Source of the DNA: DASWIV01 sp036397475
GTDB lineage: Bacteria > JAJVIF01 > JAPKYR01
Direction: 5' to 3'
DNA length: 9,889 nt
Assembly (NCBI GenBank): GCA_036397475.1
Contig: DASWIV010000233.1
Coordinates: 1 to 9,889 of the forward strand
The notes under the pieces were generated by a model, which saw only the letters and a list, made by a program, of their open reading frames with translations, made no database searches and was not told the origin of the DNA. Below, one piece after another: positions 1 to 6,047 of the stretch. A program made the position numbers and the translations under genes. Numbering within the stretch: the first letter of the stretch is position 1; every line of letters begins with the position of its first letter.

Positions 1-17
1 AAGTTTATGCAGAATAA

Positions 18-1526
18 TTAGCTATACAAATATCCGATCACCGCGTCCGATGACAAGGGCTTGCCCGTCATACCCTCGATCTTGTCACGCCAGACCTTCA
101 TGCCAGCCGGGATTAACAGGTCATTCACGATCTGCTTCGCGAAATCCACGTTCCACGGGTCCCCGTTTTTCGAATCCGACGACTCAAAAAGCTGCGCCGC
201 GATCATCTCGGCGATCACGTAGTTCTGGATATAGCAGGGATGGGTGATCTGGAAGATATCGTGGGTGAATGTCGGTGGATCGCACGCCGGCTCGACAAAC
301 ATGTATTTTCTGACCATATCTCCGAGGCGCTTTCGCAGCTGCTCGTACGGCGCCGGTTCAAGGTACAGCGAATATTCGAACAGTGCGGCAAGTGACAGCG
401 ATCTGACCCGGTGAGTAAGCCTCTTTCTCGCACCTTCAAGGAAATTATCGATCGCGGCGGTGTCGCCGACATTCGAGGCGAGGAATGATTTCCTCATGCT
501 GAGTTTTTCGAATGTGACCGCAATTCCCTCCCAGAAAAATGAAGGGTCTGCCAGCGCTACAAAATAATTGCCGTTTCCGTTCGCATAGCTGCCATGGACA
601 GCATGTCCGAACTCGTGAAACATGACCTGGTACCACAGGTGCCCGTCGCGTGGATTTGCAAGGATACGGATATCGCGTCCGGGATCGAAAGTGAAGCAGA
701 ATCCCCCCGCGGGGATATCCTGAATGACGGTCTCGATCGGAAGCGATTCCAGGTCGATGCCGATATCGAAATATCCACGCTGAATACCGCCTATAAGCTC
801 ATCCTTCGGGAATTTATCGTTCGGCAGGTTTGGCAGGTGATTTTCAAATATATAACGGACATCCGAGGATAACAATTTATCACCCGAGACATCGGGTGCG
901 TCGCGGAATTCATCAAGTATTGCCTTGAATGAATCATTTCCACGCTCGAGCAGATCGACAAGCTGCTTTATTACCTCTTCAAGGTTCAATTCCTCCAGCT
1001 CGAACGCCATGTGAGGGAAGCTCTTGTAACCGAGGACCTTGGCTGCCGCATTTCTTTTATTGATCAGCTCGAGGACTTTGTCGTGCAGAACTTTTTCAAG
1101 CGGGACAAACGCGTTCGCGGCCCTCCTGCGCTTTTCCGGGTCAGGATCGTGGCGCAAGACCTCGCCGAGGTCGGTGCGGGAGATCGGTTCGCCATCGAGT
1201 TCAAGCTGATATTCGACCAGCTGTTTGTTGGCATCGTTTTTGGCGGTGTATATTTCTTCACGCCCCTCGACACGTGTACGAAGTACACCCATTTTCAAAA
1301 GCTGCAGCGGACGTGCGAGATCGTCGGATGGCGCGTCGGCCATGGAAATATCCACGACCTCCTCGGACAGCCAGAGGCCTGCCATCTTTGCTTCAAGCTC
1401 GTTCAGGTCTTCGTGTTCAAGTCCGCGATACATACTGAAGGAAGCTTCGTTTTCGCGGATCGCGAGCGAGCGGATCTGTTCGTCGAATGAATTTATCCTG
1501 TCAGTCAGGTTGGTGGTTTCGCTCAT
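18..1526 (-). CDS. M3/M2-type zinc metallopeptidase (gluzincin, oligoendopeptidase-like)
   Basis: A 502-residue predicted zinc-dependent peptidase. The active-site motif HEFGHAVH lies at residues 304-311: H304 and H308 would bind zinc, E305 would be the catalytic base, and E333 in the context PSFFWEG is the likely third zinc ligand, 25 residues after the second histidine, as in clan MA(E) peptidases. The third histidine (HEFGHxxH) is typical of family M3 (oligoendopeptidase F, oligopeptidase A), whereas the DPSFFWEG context recalls the M2 (ACE-like) glutamate motif, so the family is M3 or M2-like rather than certain. The first 300 residues are mostly charged and helical-looking, as expected for the lid of these enzymes. 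There is no signal peptide or membrane segment, so it probably degrades peptides in the cytoplasm. The ATG start has a weak purine-rich stretch (GAAGGGAA) about six bases upstream. It is divergent from the ABC permease and stands alone in the window. Confidence 0.88.
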   Translation of the reverse strand: MSETTNLTDRINSFDEQIRSLAIRENEASFSMYRGLEHEDLNELEAKMAGLWLSEEVVDISMADAPSDDLARPLQLLKMGVLRTRVEGREEIYTAKNDANKQLVEYQLELDGEPISRTDLGEVLRHDPDPEKRRRAANAFVPLEKVLHDKVLELINKRNAAAKVLGYKSFPHMAFELEELNLEEVIKQLVDLLERGNDSFKAILDEFRDAPDVSGDKLLSSDVRYIFENHLPNLPNDKFPKDELIGGIQRGYFDIGIDLESLPIETVIQDIPAGGFCFTFDPGRDIRILANPRDGHLWYQVMFHEFGHAVHGSYANGNGNYFVALADPSFFWEGIAVTFEKLSMRKSFLASNVGDTAAIDNFLEGARKRLTHRVRSLSLAALFEYSLYLEPAPYEQLRKRLGDMVRKYMFVEPACDPPTFTHDIFQITHPCYIQNYVIAEMIAAQLFESSDSKNGDPWNVDFAKQIVNDLLIPAGMKVWRDKIEGMTGKPLSSDAVIGYLYS

Positions 1527-1707
1527 TATTAAATTCCCTTCAATTGGAAGTCCGGCGATTTTAACATATTTTATTTATTACTTTTGAATATTGCCGATTT
1601 ACAGACCATTTAGAAGTCAGTCGGAAATTCAGGGCTGAGAGTATAATCTGAAACATTCTCCCTCCCGAAGTGTCTACCATCTGTGATACCATACATCGTC
1701 CTTAGCC
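1527..1707. promoter_or_regulatory. Divergent intergenic region between peptidase and permease genes
   Basis: This 181-base spacer separates two divergently transcribed genes and must hold both promoters. On the plus strand there is an exact TATAAT at 1642-1647, giving a leader of about 50-60 bases before the permease start; no good -35 box is visible at 16-18 bases upstream. For the peptidase, the A+T-rich stretch around 1561-1590 contains TAAAAT-like -10 candidates on the minus strand but none stands out. No clear operator or riboswitch was seen. Confidence 0.4.
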
Positions 1708-2958
1708 ATGCAGATCATTAACTCATTCAAGCTGGCATTTCGCGGTCTACTCATCAACAAGGCGAGGTCTATCCTCACGCTGCTGGGAATTATAATCGGT
1801 ATCGCGGCTGTAATTACGATCACCTCCCTCGCCGCAGGTCTGCAGGTCCAGGCTCAGAAGCAGATCGATGCATTTGGCACCAACCTCGTGTGGGTATTTC
1901 CACAGATGTCGACAAATGAGTCGAGGTCGCAGCAGGCGCGACAGGGATTTTACACGCCGCAGTTATTCACGGAACGCGAGGTCAGGTCCATGCTCGCGGG
2001 GCAGAGGTCTCAGGTGACCGGAACTTCGTCCGTTCAGCAGGATTCGAATGTGACTTACGACCGGGAGAGCTTATCGGTAACTGTGGTTGGCGTGGATGAA
2101 AACTATGCCGAAGTGTATAACTCGGAAGTAGAATCCGGACGGCTATTTTCGCCAAATGAGATTTCCGGCGCACGTCGAGTGTGCATACTCGGGTTCCAGA
2201 CCGCCAGGGACCTGTTCGGCGATGACGACCCTGTCGGGCAGTTTATACAGATAAATAACAACCGCCTGGAAGTGATCGGTGTAGAGAAAGAAGTCGGTGG
2301 CGGATTGGGCGAAAATCCCGACGAACAGGTAATGGTGCCCTTGAGTGTCGCGCAAACCAGGCTGTTCGGAATGGGCGACAAAATATTTATCGTGACTTTG
2401 AAGGTCGACAATGTCGATGATGTCCCGGTCGTTAAGGAAGATATAACCAGGGCAATCAACAGGCTACGTGGAATCCGCGATGCCGACGATGAAAATTACA
2501 TGGTTATTTCCCAGACTGAAGCGCTTGAGAATTTCGGACAGTTTGTGGACATTCTCACGATGGTTTTCGGGGGAGTGGCTGCGGTGAGTTTGCTGGTTGG
2601 CGGAATCGGGATCATGAACATCATGCTGGTCAATGTAACCGAGCGGACAAGGGAGATCGGTTTGCGGAAAGCTGTCGGGGCAAGGCAGGTCGATATACTG
2701 TTCCAGTTCCTGATCGAGGCGGTAGTACTTTGCCTGATCGGTGGATTGGTAGGCATGGTATTCGGATACCTGGGAGCGTCGGGATTGAGCGCCGTGATAC
2801 GTAACGCGGCACCCGAGGCGAGCTGGGATCCTGTTATTAACGTGACCAGTGTTGTGATCGCCGTTGTGTTCAGCAGTTTGATCGGTTTGATCTTCGGAGT
2901 ATATCCGGCGGCAAATGCGGCAAGGAAAGATCCAATCGCCGCTTTGAGATATGAATAG
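1708..2958 (+). CDS. MacB/FtsX-type ABC transporter permease
   Basis: A 416-residue membrane protein with the classic architecture of MacB/LolC-type permeases. It has one N-terminal transmembrane helix (about residues 20-42, after a short basic cytoplasmic tail), a long extracytoplasmic MacB_PCD-like domain (about 45-275), and three C-terminal helices (about 280-307, 330-357, 380-403) forming the FtsX domain. The family signature GGIGIMNIML is at 298-307, followed by TERTREIGLRKAVGA at 311-325, the cytoplasmic loop that couples to the ATPase. These proteins do not usually form channels; with a MacB/LolD-type ATPase they transmit mechanical force across the membrane for export of peptides, antibiotics or lipoproteins. 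No ATPase or membrane-fusion gene is adjacent: the left neighbour is divergent and the right neighbour convergent, so the partner must lie elsewhere. The ATG start has no clear Shine-Dalgarno, but it fits the conserved N-terminal helix. Substrate cannot be inferred. Confidence 0.95.
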   Translation: MQIINSFKLAFRGLLINKARSILTLLGIIIGIAAVITITSLAAGLQVQAQKQIDAFGTNLVWVFPQMSTNESRSQQARQGFYTPQLFTEREVRSMLAGQRSQVTGTSSVQQDSNVTYDRESLSVTVVGVDENYAEVYNSEVESGRLFSPNEISGARRVCILGFQTARDLFGDDDPVGQFIQINNNRLEVIGVEKEVGGGLGENPDEQVMVPLSVAQTRLFGMGDKIFIVTLKVDNVDDVPVVKEDITRAINRLRGIRDADDENYMVISQTEALENFGQFVDILTMVFGGVAAVSLLVGGIGIMNIMLVNVTERTREIGLRKAVGARQVDILFQFLIEAVVLCLIGGLVGMVFGYLGASGLSAVIRNAAPEASWDPVINVTSVVIAVVFSSLIGLIFGVYPAANAARKDPIAALRYE

Positions 2959-2964
2959 GGAGAA

Positions 2965-2993
2965 ATAAAGCCAGGATTGGCGTCCGCCTTTAT
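2965..2993 (-). terminator. Weak hairpin between convergent genes, possible terminator
   Basis: The 59-base gap between the permease and GT2 stop codons contains an outer inverted repeat ATAAAG/CTTTAT (2965-2970 and 2988-2993) and an overlapping perfect small hairpin GCCA-ggat-TGGC (2970-2981). Read on the minus strand, the small hairpin is followed by TTTATTTCT, which resembles an intrinsic terminator for the glycosyltransferase operon. The 4-bp stem is short and the outer and inner stems are not fully compatible, so this is tentative. Confidence 0.25.
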
Positions 2994-3017
2994 CGAGCCG
3001 GTGCTAGTTAAATGTAT

Positions 3018-4307
3018 TTATGGTTTTCTGATTATTTTAATCAGTCTGCTGAGGCCGCTGCATCTTTCCTGAATCATCTTCTGTACCCTGTCACTTAATT
3101 CAAGTGTGCCCTTCCCATCAGCCAGTTGCTTGGCGTAAGGAGCAATTTCCGCGGCGGGATCTTCAGGGAATAAACGGCTCAACCTTTCAATAGACGCATT
3201 TACATTTTTCCAGTCGGCTTTTGGACGCAGCGACAGATCGTCGAGATGCCCTTCTTCCCCAATCGACAGATTAATTATTTCGGTATCGGTTTTTTTCCTG
3301 TACCGCTGGATCGGGGTACGCCTGAACAGGCCAATGGGGGTCCATAACAGCATCTCCCAGAGGATCTTCCATGTCACCGGCGCGAAAATTTTCTCCACTC
3401 TCGCACGGCGGATATGCATCCGGGCATGGAACGCGTGAAGTTTTACCGCGGTCCGGAATTTCATATTTCTGATTATGGTCCTGTAGAGGTTTCTCTGGAT
3501 GAGATGATATTTAAAGAACACGGACAGATTTCTGGTCGTGAGAGAATGATGGTGCCACGCTATTGCCCGCGGCTCGTAGTGAATTTCTTTCCCGAGAATA
3601 TTCGCCCGGTAACACCAGTCGATATCCTCGTAGTACATGAAATAACTCTCATCCAGCAGCCCTGCGCCGCCATTCTCAATGGGATCGAACGAATCGGTCT
3701 TCGCAAAGAACGCGGCGAAACACGCTCCCATCGGACGGTCGGGGACATCGTACTGGCCGATATCGATCTGGCCGATGCCACGGTTGTACGCGAGCATCAG
3801 TCCATTTACCAGTGTCCCGACATTGTCGATCACGGCACCGGTCCCTTTTCCCGTTTCTGGACGGTCGTCGCCGGGTCCGGCACCGGGCCAGTTTTCATCG
3901 GCATTCGGCGGATAGAAAAGCGTTTTTCCCGCTATGCCCACAACATTGTTTTCCGCCTGCTCCAGCCTCCAGACCGCGAACGCGATATATTTCGGGTCAT
4001 AAATGATGTCGAAATTCGAGATCAGGATATATCTGGATTTTATTTCGGGAAGAACACGATTGATCGCGCCGCCGAATCCGTAGTTCCTGTCGAATGTAAC
4101 GACCGAACAATCGCGAGCCTGGAATGAATCGGCGATTTCATGCTTCGGGTCTGTAAGGGAAAAATTATCAGCGATGATTATGTGGGGGCGTGGGTCCTGC
4201 CTTCGCAATGAGTCGAGACATCTGGAAAGGACATCTCCGGGCGGCGCAAAAGTTATCACCAGCGCGGTGACGGCTACACTCGATGTGTTTTTAGATATTT
4301 TCGTCAT
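3018..4307 (-). CDS. Family 2 glycosyltransferase (rhamnosyltransferase-like)
   Basis: A 429-residue inverting GT-A fold glycosyltransferase. The N-terminal domain (about residues 12-240) shows the GT2 pattern: a first beta strand VTALVITFAP (13-22), the nucleotide-binding IIIADN (43-48), RNYGFGGAIN (74-83) typical of the rhamnosyltransferase (WbbL-like) subgroup, and SNFD (97-100), the DXD-equivalent position with D100 retained. The downstream YYEDIDWCYR (225-234) is the common GT2 ED motif holding the catalytic base. The last ~140 residues lie outside the catalytic fold; part of this (about 300-330) is aromatic and basic and may sit on the membrane. It would transfer a sugar from a nucleotide donor to a polysaccharide or lipid-linked acceptor at the inner face of the membrane. 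Its ATG overlaps the stop of the upstream GT4 gene in an ATGA (4304-4307), so the two are very probably translationally coupled. Donor and acceptor are not predictable from this sequence. Confidence 0.92.
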   Translation of the reverse strand: MTKISKNTSSVAVTALVITFAPPGDVLSRCLDSLRRQDPRPHIIIADNFSLTDPKHEIADSFQARDCSVVTFDRNYGFGGAINRVLPEIKSRYILISNFDIIYDPKYIAFAVWRLEQAENNVVGIAGKTLFYPPNADENWPGAGPGDDRPETGKGTGAVIDNVGTLVNGLMLAYNRGIGQIDIGQYDVPDRPMGACFAAFFAKTDSFDPIENGGAGLLDESYFMYYEDIDWCYRANILGKEIHYEPRAIAWHHHSLTTRNLSVFFKYHLIQRNLYRTIIRNMKFRTAVKLHAFHARMHIRRARVEKIFAPVTWKILWEMLLWTPIGLFRRTPIQRYRKKTDTEIINLSIGEEGHLDDLSLRPKADWKNVNASIERLSRLFPEDPAAEIAPYAKQLADGKGTLELSDRVQKMIQERCSGLSRLIKIIRKP

Positions 4308-5518
4308 CCCTGGGATTTTCGGGCAGCAACTACACTTTCAAAGAGATTTTCAAATTGTTGAGCGCAACGGCGCCATGTGAATATTCCAGCCCATTTTTTT
4401 CCTTCGGCGCCAAGTTTTCCCCGTAGTTCGGCACTTTTCATGAGTTCAACCAGTCGCGCTTTGAATTCATCATTCGAATTTACCAGGTAACCCGATTTGC
4501 CGTTCAGGACAACTTCCGGGTGCGCCGCCATGTTGTACACGATAACAGGCTTCCCGAAATACTGCGCTTCCATTACCGGCAAATTAAATCCTTCCCATTT
4601 CGACGCCGATGCGTAAATATCGCACCCGGCAAATACCTGCCGCATTTTCCAGTCCGGCAGGTTCAAAAGCGGTGTGATGCCCGCATCGCGGCACCTCATC
4701 ACATCGCGGTCCGTGCCCAGCCCAACCATTACCCATTTGAGATTGTAATCGTCGCGCATCATTCCCGGAAGCGTATCGAACATTTCCTGCGTACCCTTGT
4801 ACGGCTGATCGACCGGATTTATTCGCCCTACGTACAACCCCACAATATTCTTATCGGTAAAACCATGCTTTCTCCTGAATTCTATTCTCAATTCTTCATT
4901 TGACCGCTTGTCGACAGGTACTTCGCGCGGCTTATTGGGATTGTACGGATCCGGCTCCAGAAGCGGCTCAGGGAATAAAATATCGTGGTCGGGATGGAGT
5001 GGATCGTAGTGCTCGACCCCGTGGTACACGGTCTCGGTTTTTGCCTGGACAAACCACGGTAGCGCGCTCTTTGTAAAATCAGAATTGGAAACTATCGCGG
5101 CGGCTTTTGGATGGTAAAGCCAGAACTGGGTGTATTTCATGTATGCCCACATCAGCTTTTTCCGCCACGAGAATCCTGTGGTCGGGACAATTCCGAATTC
5201 ATAATTGATGCATGGCTTATCAAGGAACCACGAGTAGTAAAACCACGGCTGAGTGGCAATGAGATACACGTCGTTAGGTTCCTTGTTAAAAAAATCGATA
5301 TATCTACGCGCGCGCCATTCGAATCGAGGGAACAAAGGGTGAGGCACTACCGGCGTATGGATAATATCGTACGGAGCCCTTGCGAATGAGCCGTCGTGAT
5401 TGGCGGTATATAATTTGACGGTGTGTCCAAGCGCGGTGAGTGACGACGCTGTCAGGTGCAGCGTCAAATCCACTCCCCAGCCCAGACGCATCCATGATGT
5501 GATTATTCCGATGTTCAC
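4304..5518 (-). CDS. Family 4 (GT-B) glycosyltransferase
   Basis: A 404-residue retaining glycosyltransferase of the GT-B fold. The N-terminal Rossmann domain begins with NIGIITSWMRLGWGVDLTL (residues 2-20), a glycine-rich acceptor-side loop after beta 1. The C-terminal domain begins near VGLYVGRINP (226-235) and holds KG at 241-242 and the EX7E motif EGFNLPVME (E309 to E317), which binds the nucleotide-sugar donor and is diagnostic of GT4. Between the domains, residues about 172-215 form a proline- and charge-rich linker, longer than in many family members. No signal peptide or transmembrane segment is seen, so it is cytoplasmic or peripheral. The start is GTG, with AGGA four bases upstream on the minus strand; the next residues match the expected first beta strand, which supports this start. 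It is first in a two-gene operon with the GT2 gene and probably adds a sugar to the same glycan. Confidence 0.93.
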   Translation of the reverse strand: MNIGIITSWMRLGWGVDLTLHLTASSLTALGHTVKLYTANHDGSFARAPYDIIHTPVVPHPLFPRFEWRARRYIDFFNKEPNDVYLIATQPWFYYSWFLDKPCINYEFGIVPTTGFSWRKKLMWAYMKYTQFWLYHPKAAAIVSNSDFTKSALPWFVQAKTETVYHGVEHYDPLHPDHDILFPEPLLEPDPYNPNKPREVPVDKRSNEELRIEFRRKHGFTDKNIVGLYVGRINPVDQPYKGTQEMFDTLPGMMRDDYNLKWVMVGLGTDRDVMRCRDAGITPLLNLPDWKMRQVFAGCDIYASASKWEGFNLPVMEAQYFGKPVIVYNMAAHPEVVLNGKSGYLVNSNDEFKARLVELMKSAELRGKLGAEGKKWAGIFTWRRCAQQFENLFESVVAARKSQG

Positions 5519-5542
5519 GATGTCCTGAATTTAAGGAGGTAG

Positions 5543-5548
5543 ATTATA
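5543..5548 (-). promoter_or_regulatory. -10 box for the glycosyltransferase operon
   Basis: An exact TATAAT on the minus strand ends about 25 bases before the GTG start of the GT4 gene. The -35 position at 17 bases spacing reads CTGCTA, only a 3/6 match. The placement in a divergent spacer and the exact -10 make it the best promoter candidate for the operon, with a leader of under 25 bases. Confidence 0.5.
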
Positions 5549-5608
5549 CCTGATATGGTGATGGATAGCAGGGAGCGGATCCTGCCTCAATAAATACTAT
5601 ATTTCCTA

Positions 5609-5614
5609 TATAAT
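5609..5614 (+). promoter_or_regulatory. -10 box for the UPF0045 gene
   Basis: An exact TATAAT on the plus strand lies about 43 bases before the ATG at 5658, inside an A+T-rich tract. The -35 region at 16-17 bases spacing is poor (3/6 at best). It is about 60 bases from the oppositely oriented TATAAT of the glycosyltransferase operon, so the two transcription units diverge from this spacer without overlapping. Confidence 0.5.
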
Positions 5615-5657
5615 AGATAAATTCTCGCAACTTATTTCAGAAAGGAGATACATTTCC

Positions 5658-5954
5658 ATGCTAGTGTCATTCAGTATGATCCCGCTCGACAAAGGAATGC
5701 ATTTTTCAAAAGAGGTCGCGAAGCTCTCAAAAATTATCGAAGCCAGCGGGCTTCCAAACATACTTACTCCCATGAGCACGATTGTCGAAGGTGACTGGGA
5801 TGAAGTTTTCAACCTGATTAACAACTGCCGCAAGGAACTTCGCAGGGATTCGCAGCGGGTCAGCATCAAAATATGGGTGGACGACCGGGAGGGGGTCACC
5901 GACGCGCTGAGTACGAAGGTGAAAAAAGTCGAGGATGCGAAAAAAGAATTGTAA
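5658..5954 (+). CDS. MTH1187/YkoF-type thiamine-binding family protein (UPF0045)
   Basis: A 98-residue protein matching the small UPF0045 family, typically about 95-105 residues, with a ferredoxin-like alpha/beta fold. Visible family features are the first strand VSFSMIPL (3-10), the serine/glycine segment before the second strand (30-31), the hallmark TPMSTIVEGDWDEVF (37-51), and the fourth-strand region SIKIWVDDREG (69-79) followed by KVKKVE at the C-terminus. Family members such as MTH1187 and the related YkoF domains have been found to bind thiamine or related small molecules, but a physiological role is not firmly established. The start is clear: AAAGGAG at 5641-5647 lies ten bases before the ATG. 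No TPP riboswitch or thiamine gene is visible nearby, so the neighbours do not support a thiamine role here. The lipoprotein gene follows on the same strand after 93 bases. Confidence 0.88.
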   Translation: MLVSFSMIPLDKGMHFSKEVAKLSKIIEASGLPNILTPMSTIVEGDWDEVFNLINNCRKELRRDSQRVSIKIWVDDREGVTDALSTKVKKVEDAKKEL

Positions 5955-6003
5955 CCGATTAAGAGCAAACAGCCGCCCGTGTGATAAAATAATGTTGTTG
6001 AGT

Positions 6004-6032
6004 TCGGGTAGCCCTGCAACTAAATTACCCGA
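6004..6032 (+). promoter_or_regulatory. Stem-loop in the leader of the large lipoprotein gene
   Basis: A perfect 7-bp inverted repeat, TCGGGTA (6004-6010) and TACCCGA (6026-6032), encloses a 15-base loop and ends five bases before the GAGGAA Shine-Dalgarno (6038-6043). No T-run follows it, so it is unlikely to be an intrinsic terminator for the upstream gene. It may be a leader RNA structure or an operator, or chance. Confidence 0.35.
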
Positions 6033-6047
6033 TGAGCGAGGAATCCA

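Noticed and set aside
594..872. Plus-strand frames inside the peptidase gene, here and at 1011-1490
   Set aside because: They are antisense shadows of the minus-strand peptidase, whose zinc motif and full-length fit are clear.
3414..4127. 237-codon plus-strand frame inside the GT2 gene
   Set aside because: It is antisense to a well-supported glycosyltransferase with conserved motifs and has no ribosome site or recognisable domain.
5532..5593. Strong plus-strand Shine-Dalgarno-like TAAGGAGGT (5532-5540) followed by a 12-codon frame from ATG at 5555
   Set aside because: The spacing of about 14 bases is too long, the peptide is only 12 residues, and the sequence lies on the opposite strand within the leader of the glycosyltransferase operon. 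Probably chance.
5519..5657. A possible TPP riboswitch upstream of the thiamine-binding-family gene
   Set aside because: The spacer is too short after subtracting the promoter, and no conserved TPP (thi-box) sequence elements are visible.
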